This document shows, piece by piece, positions 8,092 to 15,747 of a stretch of DNA of 29,659 nucleotides. Every line of letters starts with the position of its first letter. Position 1 is the stretch's first letter. Both the position numbers and the translations under genes were made by a program. The notes beneath the pieces were generated by a model. The model saw only the letters and a program-made list of their open reading frames with translations. It did no database searches and was not told where the DNA came from. Source of the DNA: an uncultured Corynebacterium sp. (lineage in GTDB: Bacteria; Actinomycetota; Actinomycetes; Mycobacteriales; Mycobacteriaceae). Location of the stretch: NCBI GenBank assembly GCA_943913645.1, contig CALTYZ010000026.1, positions 1-29,659 of the forward strand, in the 5' to 3' direction.

Positions 8092-9615
8092 ATGGCCCAA
8101 TTCGTTGACCGCGCGGTGTTGCACCTGCAGGCCGGCGACGGGGGCCACGGGTGTGTATCTGTCCACCGCGAAAAGTTCAAACCGCTTGGCGGACCCGATG
8201 GTGGCAATGGCGGGCACGGGGGTGACATCATCCTGGAAGTGTCCGACCAAGTACACACCCTTCTTGATTTTCAGTACCGCCCGCATGTCAAGGCGCGCCG
8301 CGGGGGCAATGGTGAAGGTGATCACCGCAACGGCGCCCGGGGTGAGGATCTTATCTTGCAGGTGCCGGTTGGTACTGTTGTGCGCAGCGCCGAGGGGGAG
8401 ATTCTCGCTGATTTGACGGCGTTAGGAACCCGGTTTGTTGCAGCTGAAGGCGGCTTTGGTGGGTTAGGCAACGCCGCGTTGGCTACGGCGAAACGCAAAG
8501 CTCCCGGGTTTGCGCTCAAGGGCGAACCCGGTGAGGCCCATGACCTTATTTTGGAGCTGAAGTCAGTTGCGGATGTGGGGTTGGTTGGGTTTCCTTCGGC
8601 GGGCAAGTCGTCGTTAATCTCGGTGCTTTCAGCGGCGAAACCGAAGATTGCTGATTATCCGTTTACAACGCTGGTGCCCAACCTTGGGGTAGTGGATGTC
8701 GGCCATGACACGTTCACGATCGCCGATGTGCCGGGCCTGATTCCGGGTGCGAGTGAGGGCAAGGGTCTGGGTTTGGATTTTCTGCGCCACATTGAGCGCA
8801 CTGCGGTGCTTGCTCATATTGTTGACGCGGCGACGATGGACCCGCACCGCGACCCGATCTCTGATATTGAGGCGCTGGAGCACGAGCTGGCTGCATATGC
8901 CGACCAGCTCGACGGCGACGGGGGGTTGGGTGACTTGCGGGAGCGTCCTCGGTTGATCGTGTTGAACAAGATTGATGTTGCTGAGGCTCGTGAATTGGCA
9001 GACATGTTGCGCGATGAGATCACGACCCGGTTTGGGTGGCCGGTGTTTGAGATTTCCACCGTGACACATGCGGGCCTTGATGAGCTGAAGTGGGCGATGT
9101 GGGACAAGGTGCGCAAAGCACGTGCAGTGCGCCCCACGCAGCAGTCGCAGGCAAAGGGTGTCCCCCCCGAGATCATCCGGCCGCAGGCGGTGCGCCGAGG
9201 AGCGGGTGCGAAGCGCGGCGAGATCACTGTTGAGCGTGATCCGCTCTACCCGCAGGGTTGGCTTGTCACTGGTGAGAAGGCGGAGCGGTGGATCAGGCAG
9301 ACGGATTTCGAGAACGAAGAGGCTGTGGGCTACCTCTCGGATCGTCTTGAAAAGGCGGGGGTGGAAGACGCGCTGCGCGCCGTTGGGGCCGAGGAGGGTG
9401 ACACGGTGACTATTGGGGAAATTTCCTTTGCTTGGGAGCCGGCGATTGGTGGGGATCCCACCTTGGCTGGGCGTGGGCGGGATGCCCGTTTAGGTGGTAC
9501 GCAGCGCATGACTGCTGCGGAGCGGAAGCGCGCTTCGCAGGCTCGCCGCGGCCTGATTGATGAATACGATTACGGCACCGGTGAGAGCGCCGACCGCGAG
9601 CGCTGGCAGGGTTAA
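8092..9615 (+). CDS. obgE: Ribosome-assembly GTPase Obg/CgtA
   Basis: This is an essential GTPase that acts in 50S subunit maturation and stress signalling. The glycine-rich Obg fold occupies residues 1-158 (DGGNGGHGGD, GGNGEGDHRNGARGED). The G domain follows, with the P-loop GFPSAGKSS at 166-174, switch II DVPGLIPGAS and the G4 motif NKID. A C-terminal OCT domain (EITVERDPLYPQGWLVTGEKAERW and onwards) and a basic tail complete the 507 residues. This is the three-domain architecture usual for actinobacteria. The ATG at 8092 has a GAAGG ribosome-binding site. proB starts 3 bp after the stop, so the two genes are probably co-translated. Confidence 0.97.
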   Translation: MAQFVDRAVLHLQAGDGGHGCVSVHREKFKPLGGPDGGNGGHGGDIILEVSDQVHTLLDFQYRPHVKARRGGNGEGDHRNGARGEDLILQVPVGTVVRSAEGEILADLTALGTRFVAAEGGFGGLGNAALATAKRKAPGFALKGEPGEAHDLILELKSVADVGLVGFPSAGKSSLISVLSAAKPKIADYPFTTLVPNLGVVDVGHDTFTIADVPGLIPGASEGKGLGLDFLRHIERTAVLAHIVDAATMDPHRDPISDIEALEHELAAYADQLDGDGGLGDLRERPRLIVLNKIDVAEARELADMLRDEITTRFGWPVFEISTVTHAGLDELKWAMWDKVRKARAVRPTQQSQAKGVPPEIIRPQAVRRGAGAKRGEITVERDPLYPQGWLVTGEKAERWIRQTDFENEEAVGYLSDRLEKAGVEDALRAVGAEEGDTVTIGEISFAWEPAIGGDPTLAGRGRDARLGGTQRMTAAERKRASQARRGLIDEYDYGTGESADRERWQG

Positions 9616-9618
9616 GCT

Positions 9619-10764
9619 GTGTCTTCGACGTCAACCTCGCCTGTATCCTGCGCACAGTTGCGCGCCCAGATTTCCTCCGCGCGTCGCATTGTGGTCAAGT
9701 TGGGCACTTCTTCGCTTGTCGACGCCACATCCCAGGTCTCCCAGGCCAAGATTGACCGCATTGTTGATGCGATCGAAGCCCGCATCAACCGGGGCAGTGA
9801 TGTAATTGTGGTGTCTTCGGGCGCGATTGCGGCGGGGCTGTTGCCGCTTGGGTTGAAGGTGCGCCCTCAGGATTTGGCGACGAAGCAGGCGGCAGCGGCT
9901 GTGGGCCAGATTCACCTGGCGCAGTCGTGGGGTCAGTCGTTTGCCCGCTACGGGCGCACCATTGGCCAGGTGCTGCTCACCCAGGCCGATGCGGGGGTTC
10001 GTGAGCGGGCGAGAAACGCCCAGCGCACTATTGACCGGTTGCGCCAGATTGGGGCGGTGCCGATTGTCAACGAGAATGACACGGTGGCCACATCTGAGAT
10101 GCGGTTTGGGGATAATGACCGGTTGAGCGCGATCGTCGCAACGCTGATTAGTGCTGATGCTTTGGTGCTGCTTTCAGACGTGGATGGGCTCTATGACCGG
10201 AACCCGGCGCGCGGGGACGCGCGACTGATTGATGAGGTGCGCTCCGGCAATGACCTCGCTGGTGTACAGGCTGGTGATGGTGGCCTGTTCGGCACTGGGG
10301 GGATGGCGGCGAAAGTGTCCGCGGCGCGCTTAGCTACCCGTGGTGGGGTGCCGGTGCTGCTGACCGCAACGCAGCGAATCGACGAAGCACTTGAAACCGC
10401 CCAGGTAGGCACTGTCTTCCACACTAGGCCTGGGGCAACACTGTCAGCGTGGAAGTTTTGGGCGCTGTATGCGGCCGATGCCGAAGGTGTGCTCAGGCTC
10501 GATCAGGGTGCCGTCGACGCAGTGACTCGTGGTGGCACGAGCCTGCTGGCGGTGGGAATCACTGGCATTGAGGGCGATTTTCATGCCGGTGACATCGTGG
10601 AGATTCTCGGGCCGGACGCAGAAGTCATTGGTCGTGGGGAGGTGGCCTACGATGCGCACGAGCTGACCGGCATGCTGGGCAAGCACACCACCGAGCTTGC
10701 GCCGCACCAGCGTCGCCCGGTGGTGCACGCGGACTACCTGTCCAATTACGCATCGCGGCTCTAA
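9619..10764 (+). CDS. proB: Glutamate 5-kinase (ProB) with PUA domain
   Basis: ProB phosphorylates glutamate as the first step of proline synthesis and is the usual point of proline feedback inhibition. The amino-acid kinase domain shows RRIVVKLGTSSLVD, VVSSGAIAAG, the NENDTV segment and GTGGMAAKV. A C-terminal PUA domain covers roughly residues 280-375. The length of 381 residues is normal for the PUA-containing form. I place the start at GTG 9619, with CAGGG as a weak ribosome-binding site. The gene follows obg by 3 bp. proA is about 2.5 kb downstream, separated by the dehydrogenase and an opposing gene. Confidence 0.96.
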   Translation: MSSTSTSPVSCAQLRAQISSARRIVVKLGTSSLVDATSQVSQAKIDRIVDAIEARINRGSDVIVVSSGAIAAGLLPLGLKVRPQDLATKQAAAAVGQIHLAQSWGQSFARYGRTIGQVLLTQADAGVRERARNAQRTIDRLRQIGAVPIVNENDTVATSEMRFGDNDRLSAIVATLISADALVLLSDVDGLYDRNPARGDARLIDEVRSGNDLAGVQAGDGGLFGTGGMAAKVSAARLATRGGVPVLLTATQRIDEALETAQVGTVFHTRPGATLSAWKFWALYAADAEGVLRLDQGAVDAVTRGGTSLLAVGITGIEGDFHAGDIVEILGPDAEVIGRGEVAYDAHELTGMLGKHTTELAPHQRRPVVHADYLSNYASRL

Positions 10765-10837
10765 GGTCTGGTCTGCGTTGCAGATTCCTTGCGGGTTCCT
10801 GATTGGTGCGCGTCTCCTACGCGAGCAAGTCACGCGC

Positions 10838-10851
10838 TAGTGTGGTGGGGC
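10838..10851 (+). promoter_or_regulatory. Candidate -10 element ahead of the hydroxyacid dehydrogenase
   Basis: TAGTGT at 10838-10843 ends 8 nt before the ATG at 10852, placing the predicted transcription start almost on the start codon. The G run before the ATG is too close to serve as a ribosome-binding site. No good -35 box is seen, so the call is tentative. Confidence 0.3.
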
Positions 10852-11781
10852 ATGAAGTTCGCTTTTCTGCCCAAGCCCTGGACACAGGTGGTCGAAGATC
10901 TTGAAGCCCGCGGCCACCACCTCGTTGACCTGAGTGACAATCCGGATATGCTGCTGTTTCGTGGTGGACCGGATGACTTCCCAGACGAACTGCCTGCGAG
11001 TGTGCAGGTCGTGCAGATCGCCTATGCGGGCATTGAGGCGCTGCTTGAGGCTAGAGTACTTCGCGGCCATGACGTGCGATGGGCCAATGCTGGCGGGTTA
11101 TATGACGACACGGTGGCCGAGGCAACGCTTGCGCTACTGCTCGCGGTGCTGCACCGACATAAGGCGGTGCAACGCAGCTGGAACCAGCGTCAACTGTTTG
11201 AAGAAACAGAGTTTCTGTTCAACGACGCTGCAGCTGGTGAAACCAAAACGCTCGCCCTGATTGGTGCCGGCGGGATTGGCAAAAAGGTCATCGAATTCAT
11301 TGCGCCTTTTGGTGTTGAGGTAACCGCTGTCAACCGTTCCGGCAACCCGGTTGCGGGTGCCGCGCGCACAGTGTCGATGTCGCAGGCTGATGATGTGTGG
11401 GCCACCCATGACTACTTCGTGCTGTTGACCCCGCTGACGGAGGAAACCCGGCACATGATCAACGCGGAAACACTGGCCAAGATGAAGGACACGGCAGTGC
11501 TGGTCAACGTCGGCCGTGGTGGCCTCATAGACACAGACGCGCTGACCAAGGCCCTGCAAGACGGCACTATTGCAGGTGCTGGCCTAGATGTCACCGAGCC
11601 TGAGCCGCTTCCAGAAGATCACCCGCTGTGGGACATTGATACCTGTGTGATCACCCCACATACGGCGAACATCCCGCGCTACATGAAGCGGCGAGTCGGC
11701 TCGCTCGCTGCGAAAAACTGGGAGTTGTTTGAGGCCGGCCACCAGATGCAAACCGAGGTCGATGTGGAGGCGGGCTACTAG
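10852..11781 (+). CDS. unkA: D-isomer-specific 2-hydroxyacid dehydrogenase family protein
   Basis: This is an NAD(P)-dependent oxidoreductase of the D-2-hydroxyacid dehydrogenase family; its substrate is unknown. It is 309 residues from ATG 10852 (the frame extends upstream, but that part looks non-coding). The Rossmann motif GAGGIG is at 138-143. The family signature TAVLVNVGRGGLIDTDAL and the catalytic His context VITPHTANIP are present. Its place between proB and proA matches the unkdh/unkA gene reported between these genes in C. glutamicum. That linkage does not show a role in proline synthesis. The neighbour on the 3' side is a minus-strand gene that ends 70 bp away. Confidence 0.9.
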   Translation: MKFAFLPKPWTQVVEDLEARGHHLVDLSDNPDMLLFRGGPDDFPDELPASVQVVQIAYAGIEALLEARVLRGHDVRWANAGGLYDDTVAEATLALLLAVLHRHKAVQRSWNQRQLFEETEFLFNDAAAGETKTLALIGAGGIGKKVIEFIAPFGVEVTAVNRSGNPVAGAARTVSMSQADDVWATHDYFVLLTPLTEETRHMINAETLAKMKDTAVLVNVGRGGLIDTDALTKALQDGTIAGAGLDVTEPEPLPEDHPLWDIDTCVITPHTANIPRYMKRRVGSLAAKNWELFEAGHQMQTEVDVEAGY

Positions 11782-11851
11782 CTACAAGCGGGGACGGCAG
11801 CAGCCGGAAGTGGTGGACTGAGATCCGTGATGCTGGGACACCGGTTGTGGG

Positions 11852-12670
11852 TTAGTCCCAGGTGTCCATGTGGCAGGTGACGACGAACGATGAGTTGCGT
11901 AGGTAGCGTGGCCATCGCTGTGGATGAGCGCGTTGGGCGTCTTGGATAAAGCGCATGTCGTAGTAGAAGCGGTAAGGCATGCCGGGGATTGTGTGCCCGA
12001 TGCGTAGTCGTGGGTCGTGAAGTAGTTTCGGCATGACAGTCGTGAGTGCGCGCATGAACTGGCGGGTGTCATGTACAGCATCGACCCGTGGCCACTGTGG
12101 GTGGGGGAAGGCGTATTTCAAAAACAGGTCCATTTGGTCGGGCCAGGCACGCCAGCACAGGAAGTAGTAGTAGTCGTCGCAGACGCGTCGAAACGCGAGA
12201 TCGTTGGTGAGCGGGTCGGCAGTGAAGTAGGTCTCGAGTTGGCCGAAGAGTGGGTGGTCTTCGGCGAACAGGATCACGCGACGCGAATGTTTTCCTGGGG
12301 TTCCGTAGTAGGGACTCGAGGTGATCACGAGGCGCCAGTCGGCGGTGTGAATGTGGCCATTGTGAATGAACAGGCGGGGCCGGTTGGTGGCGTTCCAGTC
12401 GGTGACGAATTGTTCTGGGTTGGTGAACGCAATGCCGTAGACCGCGGTGAGTTCACGACCGGCCTCGAACTCGACGCGACGCTCCCTCCCATTGACCGCT
12501 TCGCGGCGGATGATGGGATAGTAGTTGACCTCGTCGTCGTCGAAATATTCCAGGCTGAAGCTGGTGTTTTCGAATTGGAACTGTTCGACTTGACCGGCGA
12601 TAGGCGTGTCGAAAGCCAAATCGTAGATGTATTCGAGGTCTTGCGACCCTCCGGTTGACGCGATGATCAT
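11852..12670 (-). CDS. Hypothetical protein, unrecognised, between two direct repeats
   Basis: I do not recognise this 272-residue protein. The likely start is the ATG at 12670 (MIIASTGG); the frame is open further upstream, but without protein-like composition. The ribosome-binding site is weak. The sequence is soluble, acidic and unusually rich in aromatic residues (CDDYYYFLCWRAW, PYRFYYDMRF), with no signal peptide or membrane helix. Third-position G+C in this frame fits a real gene, and it is better than in the opposing open frame on the plus strand. It is the only minus-strand gene in the first 20 kb and sits inside the proB-unkA-proA array. Its last eight codons lie in a 26-bp repeat that recurs upstream of its start. 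It may have been acquired recently. It could be a small accessory or defence gene, but nothing in the sequence proves this. Confidence 0.72.
   Translation of the reverse strand: MIIASTGGSQDLEYIYDLAFDTPIAGQVEQFQFENTSFSLEYFDDDEVNYYPIIRREAVNGRERRVEFEAGRELTAVYGIAFTNPEQFVTDWNATNRPRLFIHNGHIHTADWRLVITSSPYYGTPGKHSRRVILFAEDHPLFGQLETYFTADPLTNDLAFRRVCDDYYYFLCWRAWPDQMDLFLKYAFPHPQWPRVDAVHDTRQFMRALTTVMPKLLHDPRLRIGHTIPGMPYRFYYDMRFIQDAQRAHPQRWPRYLRNSSFVVTCHMDTWD
11859..11884. repeat. 26-bp direct repeat, copy 1
   Basis: This copy is identical over 26 bases to 12700-12725. It encodes the C-terminal residues VVTCHMDT of the minus-strand hypothetical protein. A weaker match continues on the left side (GTTGTGGG and TAG shared with 2-bp gap), giving about 42 bp of related sequence in all. 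Confidence 0.93.
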
Positions 12671-12699
12671 TGCAAATTCTCTGTTGTGGGTGGTAGATG

Positions 12700-12725
12700 C
12701 AGGTGTCCATGTGGCAGGTGACGAC
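12700..12725. repeat. 26-bp direct repeat, copy 2
   Basis: This is the second exact copy, 841 bp from the first and 30 bp upstream of the hypothetical gene's start. It is in the same minus-strand frame position as copy 1 (also reading VVTCHMDT), but here continues without the stop codon. That suggests it is the tail of a lost paralogue or a recombination scar. Confidence 0.93.
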
Positions 12726-12848
12726 AGAGCCTGCACACCCGCCGTCAGCAAGGGCAAAGCGCGCAGCAAAGCTCGAAAACGGGGGAAGTGGGCTAGAGGG
12801 CATCAGGCAGTTCCTTGGTCGGGCCGTTACAGCTACGCAGGCGGTGTC

Positions 12849-13073
12849 TCAGTGCAGCGTGTTGGGTGGCTGCCCGGGCAGGATGTCTTCTGCGTTTGTT
12901 AAGCGTTGCACGCTCAGCTGCCACGAGTCGGGGGAGATATTGAGAACTCGAAACTGGGGTGGGAGATCCACCTCGTAGTCAAAATCTGGGTGGGGTGCCG
13001 CCGTGTTCACAGTGTTTACTGTGTGCACAGCCCCCACCGCGTCAGTATGTTGCAAAGTCCCGGCTCCCAGCAA
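12849..13073 (-). pseudogene. Possible gene remnant, unknown product
   Basis: This minus-strand open stretch encodes up to 74 residues, the second half of which (DFDYEVDLPPQF, VLNISPDSWQLSV) looks like real protein. It can only start at a TTG without a ribosome-binding site, and it has no recognisable N-terminal domain. It lies between the repeat-flanked hypothetical gene and proA. A 3' fragment of a former gene is the simplest reading; a short real gene is possible. Confidence 0.35.
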
Positions 13074-13150
13074 TGGTTAGTTGGCACCTGTCAGCTACGT
13101 AACCTAACACAATGCTGAGGAAGTTAAGATGCGACTGGGAATAAACGTAG

Positions 13151-13201
13151 GTATCGCCCACAGCGCGTCAGTATCGCGCCGTGTTCTGGGGAGTATCGCG
13201 C
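13151..13201 (+). repeat. Triplicated GTATCGC motif upstream of proA
   Basis: GTATCGC occurs at 13151, 13171 and 13193, spaced 20 and 22 bp, about two helical turns. The longer form AGTATCGCGC is exact at 13170-13179 and 13192-13201. The last copy lies just upstream of the proposed proA -10 box, so binding by a regulator here could control proA. Confidence 0.55.
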
Positions 13202-13208
13202 GGTGGGC

Positions 13209-13220
13209 TACCATCGCCTC
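13209..13220 (+). promoter_or_regulatory. Candidate leaderless promoter of proA (-10 TACCAT)
   Basis: TACCAT (13209-13214) occupies exactly -12 to -7 relative to the A of the proA ATG at 13221, and no ribosome-binding site is present at a useful distance. This is the arrangement of a leaderless actinobacterial mRNA. The -35 region is not conserved. Confidence 0.45.
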
Positions 13221-14531
13221 ATGACCACAGAGCGCATCGCACCAGCTCACGTGCCAGATCAACTACCGGAGCAGACGCAGCGTGCTGAAGTTTTGGCCAC
13301 AGCCCGTGCAGCCAAACGCGTTGCGCCGCTGCTGGCTACGCTTCCCACTCCGCGCAAAAATGAGGCATTGACCGCGGCCGCCGCAGCACTTGAAGCCCGT
13401 GCAGCAGAGATCCTTGCAGCCAATCAGCACGATATTGATGGTGGGCGCAGCACGGGTCTGGCGGAGGCACTCATTGACCGTCTTGCCCTGACTACTGAGC
13501 GCATTGAGGCCATCGCGGATGGGTTGCGCCAAGTCGCCGGGTTACGAGACCCGGTCGGTGAGGTGCTCACAGGTCACACGATGGACAACGGTATTCAGAT
13601 GCGCAAGGTGCGCGTTCCGCTCGGTGTGATGGGCATGGTGTATGAGGCCCGGCCGAATGTCACGGTCGATGCTTTTGGGCTGGCATTGAAATCCGGCAAT
13701 GCGGCGCTGCTGCGCGGCTCAAAGACGGCGCGGCACTCGAACGCGCAACTGGTTGCAATCCTTCAAGATGTGCTTGAAGCGCAACAGCTGCCCCGCGAGG
13801 CGGTACAGCTTTTGCCTTGCGACACGCACGATTCGGTCACCGACTTAATCACCGCCCGGGGGCTGGTAGATGTCGTCATTCCTCGCGGTGGGGCGAGCCT
13901 GATCAATGCGGTGGTCACCAATGCCACCGTGCCCACCATTGAAACCGGCACCGGCAATTGCCACTTCTATATTGACCGGGATGCTGAGGTGGATGCGGCG
14001 ATCACCATGCTGCTCAATGGAAAAACACGTCGTGTTTCCGTGTGCAACGCCACTGAAACCGCGCTTATTGATGCTGCGCTTCCGGCCACGGAGAAACTGC
14101 GCATCATTACTGCGCTGCAAGACGCTGGGGTGCGGGTGCATGGGGACGTCGATACGCTTGCAGCTCTTGGTGCAACAGATATTGCCCAAGCCAGTGAAGC
14201 AGATTGGGCCGAGGAGTACCTGTCGCTGGACATCGCTGTTGCTGAAGTCGATGGGGTGGAAGGGGCAATTGCGCACATCGCGCAGTATTCCTCCGGGCAC
14301 ACTGATGCGATTGCGTCGCAAAACGCGACTGCTTTGCGACGTTTCGCCGCCGCCGTTGATTCTGCTGCCGTGATGCTCAACGCCTCCACAGCATTTACGG
14401 ACGGTGAGGTGTACGGGATGGGGGCAGAAATCGGCATCTCGACCCAGAAGCTGCACGCGCGTGGGCCGATGGCGTTGCCGGAGCTGACCACCACGAAATG
14501 GATTCTTGAAGGCGAGGGGCAGATCCGATGA
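13221..14531 (+). CDS. proA: Glutamate-5-semialdehyde dehydrogenase (gamma-glutamyl phosphate reductase)
   Basis: ProA reduces gamma-glutamyl phosphate to glutamate semialdehyde with NADPH, the second step of proline synthesis. The protein is 436 residues, in line with the family. Visible motifs include VPLGVMGMVYEARPNVTVDA, ALLRGSKTA, the VIPRGGASLI segment, and the catalytic Cys275 in VSVCNATET. The start at ATG 13221 (MTTERIAP) is preferred over the GTG at 13203 because of the -10-like box placed for a leaderless transcript. nadD overlaps the stop by 4 bp. Unlike in the compact proB-unkA-proA layout known from C. glutamicum, proA here has its own upstream region and probably its own promoter. 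Confidence 0.96.
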   Translation: MTTERIAPAHVPDQLPEQTQRAEVLATARAAKRVAPLLATLPTPRKNEALTAAAAALEARAAEILAANQHDIDGGRSTGLAEALIDRLALTTERIEAIADGLRQVAGLRDPVGEVLTGHTMDNGIQMRKVRVPLGVMGMVYEARPNVTVDAFGLALKSGNAALLRGSKTARHSNAQLVAILQDVLEAQQLPREAVQLLPCDTHDSVTDLITARGLVDVVIPRGGASLINAVVTNATVPTIETGTGNCHFYIDRDAEVDAAITMLLNGKTRRVSVCNATETALIDAALPATEKLRIITALQDAGVRVHGDVDTLAALGATDIAQASEADWAEEYLSLDIAVAEVDGVEGAIAHIAQYSSGHTDAIASQNATALRRFAAAVDSAAVMLNASTAFTDGEVYGMGAEIGISTQKLHARGPMALPELTTTKWILEGEGQIR

Positions 14532-15118
14532 GTCAGCGAATCGGCGTGATGGGCGGCACCTTCGACCCTATTCACCATGGGCACCTGGTGGCGGCCAGTG
14601 AGGCGGCGCACCGTTTCGGCCTTGATGAGGTGGTGTTCGTGCCAACGGGCCAGCCATGGCAAAAAGCCGACCGAAAAGTCTCGGCGGCAGAGCACCGTTA
14701 TCTGATGACGGTCATCGCCACGGCGTCGAACCCGCAGTTTTCCGTCTCGCGGGTCGATATTGACCGCAAGGGGCCGACCTACACCATTGATACGCTGCGC
14801 GATCTGCGCGCAGCGTATCCGCAGGCGCGTTTGTATTTCATCACCGGTGCTGATGCGCTCAGTTCGATCATGTCCTGGCGCGACTGGGAGCAGATGTTCG
14901 AGTTGGCTGAGTTCGTCGGTGTGACCCGCCCTGGCTATGAGTTGACCGAAGATATGCTGCCTTTCGACATTCAACAGCGTGTGCACCTGCTTGACATCCC
15001 GGCGATGGCCATTTCCTCGACTGATTGCCGAAATCGAGCGTCTGGCGGCAGACCAGTGTGGTACTTGGTGCCCGATGGGGTGGTGCAATACATCGCAAAA
15101 CACGTGCTGTACCAGTAA
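14528..15118 (+). CDS. nadD: Nicotinate-nucleotide adenylyltransferase
   Basis: NadD transfers AMP to nicotinate mononucleotide to form deamido-NAD. The 196-residue protein has the nucleotidyltransferase motif GGTFDPIHHGH at residues 9-19, the GADALSSIMSWRDWE segment, and the second signature ISSTDCR near the C-terminus (usually ISST-x-IR). The length is standard. The ATG overlaps the proA stop as ATGA, so the two are translationally coupled. The downstream order nadD-rsfS-gpgP is the same as in mycobacteria. Confidence 0.96.
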   Translation: MSQRIGVMGGTFDPIHHGHLVAASEAAHRFGLDEVVFVPTGQPWQKADRKVSAAEHRYLMTVIATASNPQFSVSRVDIDRKGPTYTIDTLRDLRAAYPQARLYFITGADALSSIMSWRDWEQMFELAEFVGVTRPGYELTEDMLPFDIQQRVHLLDIPAMAISSTDCRNRASGGRPVWYLVPDGVVQYIAKHVLYQ

Positions 15119-15174
15119 GACTGTCATGATCGCACGCGCTGGTGATGCTGGTGACCCGGGCAAACGGCATTCAC

Positions 15175-15204
15175 TGGCACTGCGGCGCGCGAGCGTGGGA
15201 CAAT
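15175..15204 (+). promoter_or_regulatory. Candidate promoter of the rsfS-gpgP-degV group
   Basis: TGGCAC (15175-15180) and GACAAT (15199-15204) are 18 bp apart in the 130-bp gap between nadD and rsfS. The -10 lies in the context TGGGACAATGG. This would give a short leader of about 35 nt with an AAGGA ribosome-binding site at its end. Confidence 0.38.
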
Positions 15205-15248
15205 GGCGTGCAAGTCCCGTGCTCTTGAACCCGATAAGGATGGTGCTG

Positions 15249-15725
15249 TTGACTGCTTCCCAAATCTCGATTGACCAAGCGGTGATCGCCGCGAAGGCGG
15301 CGGATGAAAAACTCGGCGCAAATATCGGTGTGATTGATGTTTCTCACGTCATGGCAATCACGGACATTTTCGTCATCGCCGGGGCAGACAATGAGCGCCA
15401 GGTGGCTGCCATTGTTGAAGAAATCGAAGCGGATTTAAGCGATGCCGGCCTGGAGCCGAAACGGCGTGAGGGAAACCGAGAAAACCGCTGGGTCTTGCTG
15501 GATTACGGCAACTTTGTTGTGCATGTGCAGCGTGAAGCCGAACGCGAGTTCTATGGCCTCGACCGGCTGTATGCTGACTGCCCTGTCATCGACGTCGATG
15601 GGCTAGAGGCATATACCCGCCCGGGTGATTTTGCTGGTGCAGACGATGCTGAGGGCTCACGCACCGCAGCAAGTGTCGAAGATCTACCGCTTGCAGGCGA
15701 GGGCCCGGATGCGGACGAATGGTAG
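15249..15725 (+). CDS. rsfS: Ribosomal silencing factor RsfS
   Basis: RsfS binds L14 on the large subunit and blocks subunit joining during starvation. The DUF143 core is clear: AAKAADEKLGANIGVIDVSHVMAITD in pieces, DIFVIAGADNERQV, and the C-terminal WVLLDYGNFVVHVQ and REFYGLDRLY motifs. I place the start at TTG 15249, which gives the sequence MTASQ and lies 8 nt after AAGGA. ATG 15240 and GTG 15243 are in frame but sit almost on top of that site. At 158 residues the protein is longer than the usual 105-130 because of an acidic, low-complexity tail of about 45 residues. gpgP follows after 22 bp. Confidence 0.93.
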   Translation: MTASQISIDQAVIAAKAADEKLGANIGVIDVSHVMAITDIFVIAGADNERQVAAIVEEIEADLSDAGLEPKRREGNRENRWVLLDYGNFVVHVQREAEREFYGLDRLYADCPVIDVDGLEAYTRPGDFAGADDAEGSRTAASVEDLPLAGEGPDADEW

Positions 15726-15747
15726 ATGCCGGTAGTGGGGTGGTGGA

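Larger units (their letters stand above)
12726..13220. other. About 500-bp region without an intact gene; remnants and repeats upstream of proA
   Basis: No complete gene is convincing here. On the minus strand, 12849-13073 encodes a 74-residue open stretch with protein-like composition (see separate entry). An inverted repeat with 6-bp arms and a 4-nt loop lies at 13008-13023. Near proA the heptamer GTATCGC occurs three times (13151, 13171, 13193). The remainder shows no recognisable signal. Confidence 0.6.

Noticed and set aside
12071..12658. Plus-strand open frame of 195 codons opposite the unknown minus-strand gene
   Set aside because: Its translation is Val/Gly-rich and its codon pattern is poorer; the minus frame has C- and G-rich third positions and a more protein-like composition.
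13967..15163. Minus-strand open frame of 398 codons opposite proA and nadD
   Set aside because: Both proA and nadD are unmistakable on the plus strand; the translation opposite is low-complexity and spans two genes.
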